From contig NZ_CP173029.1 in NCBI RefSeq assembly GCF_044772865.1, positions 1,550,001 to 1,614,000 of the forward strand: a DNA stretch of 64,000 nucleotides, written 5' to 3'. The position numbers were made by a program, and so were the translations under genes. Of the stretch, positions 42,974-52,075 are shown piece after piece. The first letter of the stretch is position 1, and each line of letters begins with the position of its first letter. Under the pieces are notes generated by a model. That model saw only the letters and a list, made by a program, of their open reading frames with translations. It was not told where the DNA came from and searched no databases. Origin of the DNA: Algirhabdus cladophorae (GTDB lineage: Bacteria; Pseudomonadota; Alphaproteobacteria; Rhodobacterales; Rhodobacteraceae).

Positions 42974-45060
42974 GCAGTCGCCCCGAAGCCCTCTTTCCTT
43001 TGTTTTCCGGTCTCGAGACCCTGCCCGGGGTGGGGCCAAAGTCCGCGCAAAACCTCGTTCATCTTGGGGTGAACGTCCCCAAGGACCTGTTGTTGACCTT
43101 GCCGCACAGTGGGATCAATCGCACTTTGCGGGCCAGTGTCTTGGACGCCCAACCGCCTGAGACCATAACGGTTGAGGTGACCATTGGCGCCCATACACCA
43201 CCTGCGCGCAAGGGCGGCGCCTACCGTGTGTCGGTCACAGACAACCAAACTCAGTTTTTTTTGGTGTTTTTTCATGCCCGTGGCCCATGGTTGCAAAGCC
43301 AATTGCCCACGGGTCAAAAGCGGATTGTCTCGGGCAAAGTTGAGCTTTTTGATAGCCTGTTGCAGATGGTCCATCCCGATTACATGCTGCCCATGGCAGA
43401 AGCTCGCGAAATACCGACCTTTGAACCGATTTATCCGCTGACCGCCGGCATCACGCAAAAGACGATGTACAAGGCTGCTCAGGCCGCGCTTGCCCGCGCG
43501 CCAGAATTAACCGAATGGATCGATCCGAATCTGATCGAACAGGAGAAATGGCCCAGCTGGCACTCTGCCCTGCAGACGGCCCACACCCCCCGATCCGACG
43601 CGGATGTCTCGCTCACAGCGCCGCACCGCATGCGCCTTGCCTATGATGAAGTCTTTGCCCATCAGTTAACATTGGCCTTGGCCCGCAAAGCCGCGCGTCG
43701 TGACAAAGGACGGGCGTCAAAATCAGATAAATCACTACAAAACAAGGTGTTGCAGGCTATTCCTTATGTGCCGACAGGGGCGCAAAGCCGTGCGATTGCG
43801 GAAATTTCAGCTGACATGGCGCTGGACCAGCGCATGAACCGCCTGCTGCAGGGCGATGTTGGCGCAGGCAAAACACTGGTGGCCTTTATGGCCTTGTTAC
43901 TGGCGGTCGAGGCCGGCGGACAAGGCGTGATGATGGCCCCCACGGAAATTTTGGCCCGTCAACATTTTGAAAGTTTGCAGCCCTTGGCGGCGAACGCTGG
44001 GGTTCGGCTTGAAGTCCTCACTGGGCGCGATAAAGGGCGTGCACGGGTTGAAAAAATGGACGCCCTGTCAGCGGGACAGATCGATATTCTCGTGGGCACC
44101 CACGCTGTATTTCAAGCTGACGTGGCTTTTGCCGATCTGCGACTTGCGATCATCGATGAACAACATCGCTTTGGGGTCAATCAAAGGCTGGCTTTAGGGC
44201 AGAAAGCCCAAGCTGTTGACGTGTTGGTCATGACGGCCACGCCGATCCCGCGCACCCTGTCGCTGGCACAATATGGCGATATGGATGTGTCGATTTTGGA
44301 CGAAAAACCACCTGGCAGAAAGCCGATCCAGACCGCGTTGGTGTCCACTTCGCGCATCGATGAAGTCACGCAAAAACTGCAAGGGGCCATCGCCGAGGGG
44401 CGGCAGGCCTATTGGGTCTGCCCGTTGGTGGAGGAAAGCGAAGTCGTGGATATGACCGCGGCGCAAGAGCGGTTCAAAAGGCTGCGCGCCCGTCTTGGCG
44501 AAGGCGTTGTGGGTCTGGTTCACGGGCAAATGCCCCCAGCCGAAAAAGACGCCGCAATGGCGGCCTTTCAACGGGGCGATACGCAGGTTTTGGTCTCCAC
44601 CACGGTCATCGAAGTGGGCGTCGACGTGCCAAATGCCACAATTATGGTCATTGAGCGGGCCGAAAACTTTGGCCTTGCCCAATTGCACCAATTGCGCGGG
44701 CGTGTTGGGCGCGGTGATGCGGCCTCCACCTGCCTTTTGCTGTTTCAAGAGCCTTTGGGCGAAACCGCCCGTCGCCGGTTGCAGATCCTGCGCGAAAGCG
44801 AAGACGGCTTTCGTATTGCAGAGGAAGATCTGTCAATCCGGGGTGCAGGGGATATGATTGGTGCTGCGCAATCCGGGCTTCCACGGTTCCGTATTGCGGA
44901 TCTTGAGCGCCACACAGGGTTAATGGCCACAGCCCAAACAGACGCACGGGCGCTTCTTAACCTAGATCCGGATCTGAGCACGACCCGAGGGCAGGCGGCG
45001 CGTGTTCTTCTTTGGCTAATGGAACAAGACAAAGCGATCCGTTTGATTTCAGTGGGTTAG
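42970..45060 (+). CDS. recG: ATP-dependent DNA helicase RecG
   Basis: Branch-migrating helicase that regresses stalled forks. The 696-residue protein has an N-terminal wedge/OB region (GVGPKSAQNLVHLGV), Walker A GDVGAGKTLVAF, DEQH box IIDEQHRFGVNQRLAL, VMTATPIPRTLSLAQYGDMD, and the TRG motif region near the C-terminus (LSIRGAGDMIGAAQSG). It is translationally coupled to ligA. The SOS-box microprotein gene follows 120 bp downstream. Confidence 0.97.
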   Translation: MSSRPEALFPLFSGLETLPGVGPKSAQNLVHLGVNVPKDLLLTLPHSGINRTLRASVLDAQPPETITVEVTIGAHTPPARKGGAYRVSVTDNQTQFFLVFFHARGPWLQSQLPTGQKRIVSGKVELFDSLLQMVHPDYMLPMAEAREIPTFEPIYPLTAGITQKTMYKAAQAALARAPELTEWIDPNLIEQEKWPSWHSALQTAHTPRSDADVSLTAPHRMRLAYDEVFAHQLTLALARKAARRDKGRASKSDKSLQNKVLQAIPYVPTGAQSRAIAEISADMALDQRMNRLLQGDVGAGKTLVAFMALLLAVEAGGQGVMMAPTEILARQHFESLQPLAANAGVRLEVLTGRDKGRARVEKMDALSAGQIDILVGTHAVFQADVAFADLRLAIIDEQHRFGVNQRLALGQKAQAVDVLVMTATPIPRTLSLAQYGDMDVSILDEKPPGRKPIQTALVSTSRIDEVTQKLQGAIAEGRQAYWVCPLVEESEVVDMTAAQERFKRLRARLGEGVVGLVHGQMPPAEKDAAMAAFQRGDTQVLVSTTVIEVGVDVPNATIMVIERAENFGLAQLHQLRGRVGRGDAASTCLLLFQEPLGETARRRLQILRESEDGFRIAEEDLSIRGAGDMIGAAQSGLPRFRIADLERHTGLMATAQTDARALLNLDPDLSTTRGQAARVLLWLMEQDKAIRLISVG

Positions 45061-45099
45061 CGGCTGTGCTGGCAATGGATTGTCATTTTGTTCACAAAT

Positions 45100-45114
45100 G
45101 TTCTTAAAAAGTTC
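45100..45114. promoter_or_regulatory. LexA (SOS) box, GTTC-N7-GTTC
   Basis: GTTC at 45100-45103, seven bases TTAAAAA, then GTTC at 45111-45114 match exactly the alphaproteobacterial LexA direct repeat. A third GTTC begins at 45090. It lies 66 bp before the microprotein ATG at 45181, a suitable operator position. Confidence 0.65.
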
Positions 45115-45158
45115 TTTACAAAACCTTTCCGAAATGAGAACAAAGGTGCAACAAAACA

Positions 45159-45166
45159 TTAACCAT
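45159..45166 (+). promoter_or_regulatory. CtrA-type half site TTAACCAT
   Basis: TTAACCAT matches the half-site reported for CtrA in alphaproteobacteria and sits 14 bp before the microprotein start, overlapping the leader just upstream of AAGGA. Single half-sites occur often by chance. Confidence 0.35.
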
Positions 45167-45180
45167 AAGGAACACCGCCC

Positions 45181-45303
45181 ATGTTCTCCGAACTTAAGTC
45201 AGCCGCTCACCGCGCCGCACCAACTTTGATCCAAGACGCCGTAGGGGCCGCTGCCCTTGTCGTGATGTTCGTGGTCGGTTTGTCGTTGCCCGCGCTGGTC
45301 TAG
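45181..45303 (+). CDS. 40-residue SOS-box membrane microprotein
   Basis: ATG 45181 with AAGGA 5' of it; stop TAG 45301-45303. The sequence has a short amphipathic, basic N-terminus (MFSELKSAAHRAAPTL), then one membrane helix (GAAALVVMFVVGLSLPAL). The predicted topology is a single-pass inner-membrane protein. The upstream GTTC-N7-GTTC suggests LexA control. Size, membrane anchoring and SOS control together resemble the division inhibitor SidA of Caulobacter, though no residue-level similarity is claimed. It lies directly downstream of recG. A terminator at 45470-45506 would end its transcript. Confidence 0.65.
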   Translation: MFSELKSAAHRAAPTLIQDAVGAAALVVMFVVGLSLPALV

Positions 45304-45469
45304 CACCCTCAGTTTACCTGCCTGCAATGCGCCCGAAACGCGCGTCAGATTTCAGCACCTGTCCCCTTTGATGCTTGAAACCAAGACACTGCCTGTCCGT
45401 ATTTCCCCCGTGAATTGCCTCTCACGTTAGGGACTGCCGCGCACATCTGTCCACGCATTGCACACCTTG

Positions 45470-45506
45470 CGCCGCCTTCCTTTTCGGGAATGGCGGCGTT
45501 TTTTTT
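45470..45506 (+). terminator. Rho-independent terminator
   Basis: A GC-rich stem (CGCCGCC...GGCGGCG with inner TTCC/GGAA pairs and one bulge) ends in a run of eight T at 45499-45506. It terminates plus-strand transcription 167 bp after the microprotein stop. The 45304-45469 stretch could be a 3' UTR or a small RNA. Confidence 0.85.
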
Positions 45507-45957
45507 AGGCTGATGTTTTGAGTTTCGCCTCGGCAAAGGCATCGACCGAGGCCTCTAATGCCAACAGGACAGAGGCGTGGCGATTTTTGTACTCTGCGGC
45601 GGGCTGCAAAACTTCTAGCCCGTCAAATGGCGCCTGTGGTGCCGGGCCTTGGTGTGTGAGCATCGCCTTTAGTTCATCTCTGGCCGCAATCACTTGCGCT
45701 TGGGTGCAGCCGACGATCGCTTGGCCGACCACGCTGGCTGCGGCTTGGCCCAAGGCACAGGCTTTCACCTCTTGGGCAAAATCCTCAACAATGTCGCCTG
45801 CAATAACCATATCGACCGTGACCGCAGATCCGCACAGGGGCGAGCGGCGTTTTACTGTGGCCGAAGGTGCCTCCAAACGTTGGGTGCGGGGCATATCCGC
45901 AGCCAAGGCTAGGATCCGTTGTGAATAAAGCTTGATCAGGTCTGTGTCAGTGCTCAT
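45505..45957 (-). CDS. IscU/NifU-N-like iron-sulfur scaffold protein
   Basis: A 150-residue protein of the SufU/NifU N-terminal family, scaffolds or sulfur acceptors for Fe-S assembly. The conserved Cys positions are SPLCGSAVTVDMVI, KACALGQAAASV and VGCTQAQV, at the family spacing. The N-terminus (DLIKLYSQRILALAADMPRT) matches alphaproteobacterial members. It converges with the terminator above and diverges from hisI, 76 bp away. It is a solo gene, not in a suf operon. Confidence 0.85.
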   Translation of the reverse strand: MSTDTDLIKLYSQRILALAADMPRTQRLEAPSATVKRRSPLCGSAVTVDMVIAGDIVEDFAQEVKACALGQAAASVVGQAIVGCTQAQVIAARDELKAMLTHQGPAPQAPFDGLEVLQPAAEYKNRHASVLLALEASVDAFAEAKLKTSA

Positions 45958-46033
45958 TTGGGAACGTCCGGCTTTTCATCTGCGTGGTGTCATTCTAAGT
46001 AAGGCGAAACCCGCGCAATGCAAAGGATTGACC

Positions 46034-46396
46034 ATGGCTTTTGATATCGCAAGCTTGAAATTCAACGAAGCTGGCTTGATCCCAGTGATTGCGCAGCAAC
46101 ATAACACGGGCGAGGTCCTGATGATGGCATGGATGAACGCCGAGGCCATCGCTAAGTCGCTGGAAACCCGACGCGTCACATATTGGAGCCGCTCGCGCCA
46201 ACAGTTTTGGATCAAGGGCGAGACCAGTGGCCACACACAGGCCCTCATCGACATGCGGATTGATTGTGATCGCGATTGCATTTTGGTCTTGATCGATCAG
46301 GTGGGGGCGGCCTGCCACACCAATCGTCGCAATTGCTTTTACACCTCTGTCATTGATGGGTCCGAGGTCGAGCTGATCCGTCCTATGGTTGACTAA
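46034..46396 (+). CDS. hisI: Phosphoribosyl-AMP cyclohydrolase
   Basis: Third step of histidine synthesis, opening the purine ring of PR-AMP. The 120-residue monofunctional enzyme has GLIPVIAQQHNTGEVLMMAW, VTYWSRSRQQFWIKGETSGH, and the zinc Cys set in IDCDRDC and CHTNRRNCFY. ATG 46034 has AAAGGA in front; an in-frame start at 45932 would run into the divergent gene. Its 3' end overlaps gluQ by 14 bp in convergent orientation. Confidence 0.95.
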   Translation: MAFDIASLKFNEAGLIPVIAQQHNTGEVLMMAWMNAEAIAKSLETRRVTYWSRSRQQFWIKGETSGHTQALIDMRIDCDRDCILVLIDQVGAACHTNRRNCFYTSVIDGSEVELIRPMVD

Positions 46397-47231
46397 GCGC
46401 AATCACTTGTTCAGCTGTTAATCCTTGATCTCGGTAGGTTGCTATCGCGCGGGCGTCATCGCGTTTTGCCAGACGTTTGCCCGCATTATCGCGTACAAGG
46501 GCGTGATGGTGATAGATCGGTGTCGGCAGTATCAGCAGATTTTGCAAAACGACATGGATCGCCGTGGCCTCGAAAAGGTCCGCGCCGCGCACCACATGGT
46601 TGATGTTTTGGTGTGCGTCGTCCAGAACCACGGACAAATGGTAAGACGTCCCCATATCGCGCCGCGCCAAAACAATGTCACCGACCGTGTTAATAAGATC
46701 ATCATGGCTCAGGCGGATGGTTTGATCAAAAAGACCTGTCTCGACAAACGCAAGGGACGTGCAGACCTGTAGAGCGCGCGCCATATCTAAACGCAAAACC
46801 GAATTGTCGGACATTTGACTGGGGCGGGGTTTGGTGCGGCAGGTGCCTGGATAGACTAACCCGTCAGGTCCCACTGGCAAAGGTGATCCTTCTTGTGGGG
46901 CACCCAAAGCCTCTTGAATATCGCGGCGGTTACAGGTGCATGGGTACAGCACCCCAAGGTCCCATAACTGTTGGAGTGCCGAGCGATAGGCGGATATGCG
47001 GCTTGATTGTCTCAGCACCGCCTCGGCCCATGTCAGCCCCAACCATTCCAGATCTGCATAAATCCGATCTTCCCAAGTGGGCTTTGATCGTTGCCGGTCT
47101 ATATCCTCGATCCGCAACAAAAACTCACCGCGGGCCTGTTGTGCCATTGTCCAGCCCAGCCAAGCTGAATAAGCGTGGCCCAGATGCAACGGGCCGGTTG
47201 GGGATGGGGCAAATCGTGTGCGAAAAGTCAA
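46383..47231 (-). CDS. gluQ: Glutamyl-Q tRNA(Asp) synthetase
   Basis: Truncated glutamyl-tRNA synthetase lacking the anticodon domain; it glutamylates queuosine in tRNA-Asp. The 282-residue protein has RTRFAPSPTGPLHLGHAYSA (HIGH motif), LRIEDIDRQRSKP, a Cys-containing YPCTCNRRDIQ segment, and KRLAKRDDARAI in place of KMSKS. The start is TTG 47231, overlapping the methyltransferase stop. No better start is available near the homology start. Confidence 0.92.
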   Translation of the reverse strand: MTFRTRFAPSPTGPLHLGHAYSAWLGWTMAQQARGEFLLRIEDIDRQRSKPTWEDRIYADLEWLGLTWAEAVLRQSSRISAYRSALQQLWDLGVLYPCTCNRRDIQEALGAPQEGSPLPVGPDGLVYPGTCRTKPRPSQMSDNSVLRLDMARALQVCTSLAFVETGLFDQTIRLSHDDLINTVGDIVLARRDMGTSYHLSVVLDDAHQNINHVVRGADLFEATAIHVVLQNLLILPTPIYHHHALVRDNAGKRLAKRDDARAIATYRDQGLTAEQVIALSQP

Positions 47232-47827
47232 TTCTTTACAAGCACATATATCATAGAGTTCAAGTTAATTCCTGGCAAGTGATCACCATAGTCCTGATAG
47301 ACCAAATGGGCTGTTCTTGCCCTCAGAACTGCCTCCACTTTCGTGGCGAATTCGGGGTGATCTAAAGCATGATCATTGAACGATGTGGCAAAGACACCGC
47401 CTGGTTCCAACGCATCTAGAATTTGATCAAAGGTCTCGATAGGGGCCGCACCAGCGCCAATCACGCCAATCGCTGCAATCGCGTCGTAACCCGTCGGCAC
47501 ATAGCCCGGCTCAACCACGGCCAAATTGTCATGGGCATTTTTATGTTTTGCCTGTTCGAGCATATCCTGCGAGATGTCGCAGCCATCGATCTGCTCAAAT
47601 CCCGCAGCACGCAGGGCGAGGCCAGACAGGCCTGTGCCACAGCCAAAATCTAAAAGTCTGACATTTGATGGGACGACTTTTGCCAGAGCTTCGGCAATCC
47701 GGTTGTGGGTCACATAGCCGTTGTCAGACACTTCTTGATCATAACTTTTAGACCAATCGGAATAGAGCTGCTGCGTGGCCTCTACACCGTCGAGGTCATA
47801 AGCTTTGTCGAGAAAGGTTTTACTCAT
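47228..47827 (-). CDS. Class I SAM-dependent methyltransferase
   Basis: A 199-residue Rossmann methyltransferase. Motif I is RLLDFGCGTGLSGLALRAAG, followed by DGCDISQDMLEQAKHK and YDAIAAIGVIG. The family resembles the WBSCR27-like small methyltransferases; the substrate is unknown. The start at 47827 is used because the longer frame to 47983 overlaps trmFO and lacks homology. It is coupled to gluQ by a 4-nt overlap and lies 19 nt after trmFO, so a tRNA-related role is possible. Confidence 0.88.
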   Translation of the reverse strand: MSKTFLDKAYDLDGVEATQQLYSDWSKSYDQEVSDNGYVTHNRIAEALAKVVPSNVRLLDFGCGTGLSGLALRAAGFEQIDGCDISQDMLEQAKHKNAHDNLAVVEPGYVPTGYDAIAAIGVIGAGAAPIETFDQILDALEPGGVFATSFNDHALDHPEFATKVEAVLRARTAHLVYQDYGDHLPGINLNSMIYVLVKN

Positions 47828-47846
47828 GCAGGCAGTGTAGACGCGA

Positions 47847-49205
47847 CTATTCCGCAGCGTCCAGTGCGGAATGCCCCAGCCAGCCTTGCCAGCAGGCTTT
47901 GGCCCGATCTGTATAGGCTTTGTAGCGTTCGGCACGGCGTTTGCGGCCGCCTTTGATGCCTTCAATTGGCGGAAAGAGGCCAAAGTTGACGTTCATGGGC
48001 TGGAATGTTTTGGCCTCGGCATCGCCCGTGATATGGGCCACCAAAGCGCCCATGGCCGTCTCACGCGGTGGCGCGGGCAGGGGCGCGCCCAGCATTTCGC
48101 TTGCCGCCATGCGACCGGCCAATAGGCCCATGGCAGCGCTTTCTACATAGCCTTCAACGCCAGTGATTTGGCCTGCAAACCGCAGATGCGGCATTGATTT
48201 CAAACGCATTTCGCGGTCCAGCAGGGTCGGTGAGTTGATGAATGTATTGCGGTGAATGCCACCCAGCCGGGCAAATTCCGCGCCCTCAAGTCCTGGGATC
48301 ATCCGCAGCACTTCTTTTTGCGCGCCGTATTTCATCTTGGTCTGGAAACCTACGATATTGAACAGTGTCCCCAGCGCATTGTCGCGCCGCAATTGCACGA
48401 CCGCATAGGCATTCATGTCGGGGTTATGGGGATTGGTCAGGCCCACAGGCTTCATCGGGCCAAACCGCAGCGTCTCGCGCCCGCGCTCCGCCATCACTTC
48501 GATGGGCAAGCAACCGTCGAAATAGCCTGCAGTTTCGCCCTCTTTGAATTCGGTTTTGTCCGAGGCAAGAAGCGCATCGATGAATGCCTCATATTGCTCT
48601 TTGGACATGGGGCAATTGAGGTAGGCTGTGCGTTCTTCCTCGGTCTCGCCTTTATCATAGCGCGATTGCATCCATGCTTTGGACATATCGATGCTGTCCG
48701 CATAGATTATTGGCGCGATGGCATCAAAGAAAGCCAGCGATTCCTTGCCAGTAGCGGACGCAATTGATGTGGCTAGATCGCCCGAGGTCAAAGGACCTGT
48801 CGCAACAATCCATGTCCCTTCGGAGGGCAAAGCATGGATTTCATCGTAGCTGATTGTGATGTTGGGATGGGCCTTGATCGCGGCAGTAACACTTTCGGCA
48901 AAGGGTTCGCGATCCACAGCCAATGCACCGCCTGCTGGAATACGATGTTTTTCGGCTGTGGCCATGATCAAACCATTTGCCGCCCGCATTTCCCAATGCA
49001 GCAGGCCAACCGCGTTTTGTTCGTCATCGTCTGACCGGAACGAGTTTGAACACACCATTTCCCCCAGATTGCCCGTCTGATGGGCAAAGGTTTCAACCTT
49101 GGGGCGCATCTCATGGATCACCACTTGGACACCCATATTGGCGGCTTGCCACGCAGCCTCGCACCCGGCCATACCGCCGCCGATAATGTTCAAAACATTT
49201 GTCAT
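47847..49205 (-). CDS. trmFO: Methylenetetrahydrofolate-tRNA-(uracil-5-)-methyltransferase TrmFO
   Basis: Folate/FAD-dependent enzyme that makes m5U54 in tRNA. The 452-residue protein begins with the FAD Rossmann motif NIIGGGMAGCEAAWQAANMG and has LGEMVCSNSFRSDD, FRFGPMKPVGLT and a C-terminal QITGVEGYVESAAMGLLAGR. ATG 49205 is preferred over an extension into gyrA. It forms a run with the methyltransferase and gluQ, all on the minus strand downstream of gyrA. Confidence 0.95.
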   Translation of the reverse strand: MTNVLNIIGGGMAGCEAAWQAANMGVQVVIHEMRPKVETFAHQTGNLGEMVCSNSFRSDDDEQNAVGLLHWEMRAANGLIMATAEKHRIPAGGALAVDREPFAESVTAAIKAHPNITISYDEIHALPSEGTWIVATGPLTSGDLATSIASATGKESLAFFDAIAPIIYADSIDMSKAWMQSRYDKGETEEERTAYLNCPMSKEQYEAFIDALLASDKTEFKEGETAGYFDGCLPIEVMAERGRETLRFGPMKPVGLTNPHNPDMNAYAVVQLRRDNALGTLFNIVGFQTKMKYGAQKEVLRMIPGLEGAEFARLGGIHRNTFINSPTLLDREMRLKSMPHLRFAGQITGVEGYVESAAMGLLAGRMAASEMLGAPLPAPPRETAMGALVAHITGDAEAKTFQPMNVNFGLFPPIEGIKGGRKRRAERYKAYTDRAKACWQGWLGHSALDAAE

Positions 49206-49224
49206 ACAATTGGCCCTAACAGGG

Positions 49225-51981
49225 TTAATCTTCTGTTGCCTCAGACGTCGCGTCAGGGGCATCCTCATCGCCTTGCTCTGGGATATAGGCCACAGAGACC
49301 ACTTCTTCACCCTTGCCAGTGTTAAATACTTTTACACCGCCCGCACTGCGAGACCGGAACGAAATGCCGTCAATAGGCACTCGGATTGACTGGCCCTGAT
49401 TGGTCACCAACATGATCTGATCGTCCAAAATCACAGGGAAAGAGCTGACGACAGGACCGCCGCGCATGGCTTTGTCCATGGCCGTGACCCCCATGCCGCC
49501 GCGTCCGCGTACGGGGTAGTCGTGGCTGGACGACAGCTTGCCCGCGCCTTGGGCCGTGATTGTCAGGATCAAGTCCTCAGCCGCTGACATTTCCGCGTAG
49601 CGCTCTGATGAAATGGCACCAGCGACCTCTTCCTCATCGCTTTCATCTGCATCATCGGCCAAACCGGCCACGGCACGGCGCATTTTGAGATAGCCTGCAC
49701 GTTCCTCAGCCGTGGCATCAAAGTGGCGGATCACAGCCATTGAAACCACAGTATCCGAGCCGTTCAGCTTGACCCCACGCACCCCGACAGAGGCGCGCGA
49801 ATTGAACACGCGCACATCTGTGGCAGGGAAACGGATCGCGCGACCCGAATTGGTCACCAGCATCACGTCGTCCTCATTCGAGGCGATACGCGCGTTGATC
49901 AGGGTTGTCTCGGCGTGCTCATCCTCGAACTTCATCGCGATTTTACCGTTGGATTTGACGTTGGTGAAATCCGACAGCTTGTTGCGGCGCACGGTGCCTG
50001 CGGAGGTCGCAAAGACCACCTGCAATTCATCCCATTCTTTTTCATCGCGATCCACTGGCATGATAGCGGCGATAGAGACGCCCTGTGGGATCGGCAGAAT
50101 GTTAACGATGGCTTTGCCTTTGGAGGTGCGGCCCCCTTGGGGCAGGCGCCACGCCTTCAATTTGTAGACCATGCCGTCAGTCGTAAAGAACAGCAATTGC
50201 GTGTGCGTATTGGCCACAAAGAGGGTGGTGACCACGTCCTCTTCTTTGGTCTGCATGCCGCCGACGCCTTTGCCGCCACGCCGTTGTGCGCGGAAATCGA
50301 CCAGCGGTGTGCGTTTGATGTAGCCGCCAGAGGTGATAGTGACCACAACGTCTTCACGTTCGATCAGATCCTCGTCTTCCATATCGCCGGACCAATCGAC
50401 AATTTCAGTGCGACGGGGCACAGCGAACTGGTCGCGCACTTCGGTCAATTCCGAACCGATAATCCCCATGATCCGCTCGCGAGAGCGCAAGATATCAAGG
50501 TATTCCTGGATCTTTCCGGCCAGTTCTTCCAACTCATCCGTCACTTCTTTGACGCCAATCTGGGTCAAACGTTGCAATCGCAGATCCAAAATAGCTTGGG
50601 CCTGAATGCGCGACAGGTTATAAGTGCCGTCTTCATTGGCCGTGTGGGTCGGATCATCGATCAAGGCGATATAAGGCAGGATTTCTGCCGCAGGCCAACG
50701 CCGCGTCATCAGCTTTTCACGGGCCTCACCAGCGTCCGCAGATTGGCGAATGGTGTTGACGACCTCGTCGATGTTGGTCACTGCCACGGCCAAACCACAC
50801 AGCACATGACTTCGTTCACGGGCCTTGCGCAATTCAAAGGCAGTGCGCCGCGCGACCACTTCCTCGCGGAAGGCGATGAACGACGTCAGGAAACGGCGCA
50901 GGGTCAGTTGTTCGGGGCGTCCACCATTCAAAGCCAGCATGTTACAGCCGAAATAGGTCTGCATCGGCGTAAAGCGGAACAGTTGGTTCAGCACGACCTC
51001 GGCGGTTGCATCGCGTTTCAGTTCAACAACAACCCGCACACCATTGCGGTCGCTTTCGTCTTGGACGTGTGCGATGCCTTCGATCTTTTTGTCCCGGGCG
51101 GCCTCAGCGATTTTCTCAATCATCGAGGCTTTGTTTACTTGGTAAGGAATCTCATCAATAACAATGGCATAGCGGTCTTTCCTGATCTCTTCCACACGGG
51201 TTTTCGAGCGGATGATCACCGAGCCGCGACCTTCGATATAGGCTTTGCGCGCACCACTACGGCCCAGCATAATGCCGCCTGTGGGGAAGTCAGGACCGGG
51301 GATATAGTCTATCAATTGCTCGGATGTCAGATCAGGATCCTCGATCAGGGCGAGCGTGGCATCAATCACTTCGCCCAAGTTATGAGGCGGAATGTTGGTG
51401 GCCATACCAACGGCGATCCCTGCGGCCCCGTTTACCAGCATATTCGGAAAGCGTGCAGGCAAAACTGTGGGTTCACGTTCTTTGCCGTCGTAATTGTCCT
51501 GGAAATCAACGGTTTCTTTTTCGATATCCGAGGTCAGGGATTTCGCGACCTTGTCCAGACGGGATTCCGTGTAGCGCATGGCCGCAGGATTATCGCCGTC
51601 CATGGACCCAAAGTTGCCTTGCCCGTCGATCAGGGGCACAGACATGCTGAAATCCTGCGCCATACGCACCAGTGCGTCGTAGATCGCGCTGTCCCCGTGG
51701 GGGTGGTAGCTGCCCATCACATCGCCCACAGATTTGGCCGATTTGCGGTAGGATTTGTCGTGGGTGTAGCCCTTCTCGTACATCGAATAAATGATGCGCC
51801 GGTGCACTGGTTTTAACCCGTCGCGCAGGTCCGGGATCGCCCGGCTGACGATCACTGACATGGCGTAGTCCAGATAGGCCGTTTTCATCTCGTCCGTGAT
51901 CGAGATTGAGGGGCCGTCATATTCGGGCCGCTCAGGAGGCATTTCATCTGTGTTTTCAGGGGTTTCGGGTGTGTCGTTCAC
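49225..51981 (-). CDS. gyrA: DNA gyrase subunit A
   Basis: Type II topoisomerase subunit, 918 residues. The breakage-reunion domain has YAMSVIVSRAIPDLRDGLKP, HPHGDSAIYDALVRMAQ and the catalytic Tyr in AAMRYTESRLDK. The C-terminal beta-pinwheel has the gyrase box (QRRGGKGVGGM). In the quinolone region the usual Ser and Asp are both present, as in sensitive enzymes. The start is GTG 51981. A poorly conserved acidic insert with many Asp/Glu lies near ~775-795, as in other Rhodobacteraceae. Confidence 0.97.
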   Translation of the reverse strand: MNDTPETPENTDEMPPERPEYDGPSISITDEMKTAYLDYAMSVIVSRAIPDLRDGLKPVHRRIIYSMYEKGYTHDKSYRKSAKSVGDVMGSYHPHGDSAIYDALVRMAQDFSMSVPLIDGQGNFGSMDGDNPAAMRYTESRLDKVAKSLTSDIEKETVDFQDNYDGKEREPTVLPARFPNMLVNGAAGIAVGMATNIPPHNLGEVIDATLALIEDPDLTSEQLIDYIPGPDFPTGGIMLGRSGARKAYIEGRGSVIIRSKTRVEEIRKDRYAIVIDEIPYQVNKASMIEKIAEAARDKKIEGIAHVQDESDRNGVRVVVELKRDATAEVVLNQLFRFTPMQTYFGCNMLALNGGRPEQLTLRRFLTSFIAFREEVVARRTAFELRKARERSHVLCGLAVAVTNIDEVVNTIRQSADAGEAREKLMTRRWPAAEILPYIALIDDPTHTANEDGTYNLSRIQAQAILDLRLQRLTQIGVKEVTDELEELAGKIQEYLDILRSRERIMGIIGSELTEVRDQFAVPRRTEIVDWSGDMEDEDLIEREDVVVTITSGGYIKRTPLVDFRAQRRGGKGVGGMQTKEEDVVTTLFVANTHTQLLFFTTDGMVYKLKAWRLPQGGRTSKGKAIVNILPIPQGVSIAAIMPVDRDEKEWDELQVVFATSAGTVRRNKLSDFTNVKSNGKIAMKFEDEHAETTLINARIASNEDDVMLVTNSGRAIRFPATDVRVFNSRASVGVRGVKLNGSDTVVSMAVIRHFDATAEERAGYLKMRRAVAGLADDADESDEEEVAGAISSERYAEMSAAEDLILTITAQGAGKLSSSHDYPVRGRGGMGVTAMDKAMRGGPVVSSFPVILDDQIMLVTNQGQSIRVPIDGISFRSRSAGGVKVFNTGKGEEVVSVAYIPEQGDEDAPDATSEATED

Positions 51982-52075
51982 GTTGTAATCCGCCCAGTGT
52001 GCTTTTTAGCTATATTTTGTTGATCAATAACTATCAGACCCCATGGGTGGGGTGCAAGCCGCAAGACGAAGGGGC

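Noticed and set aside
45345..45542. 65-codon minus-strand ORF across the terminator
   Set aside because: It overlaps the IscU-like gene end and runs through a clear plus-strand terminator; basic low-complexity product.
49915..51816. 633-residue plus-strand open frame
   Set aside because: Entirely antisense to gyrA, which is unambiguous; His/Gln/Arg-rich composition is typical of a shadow frame.
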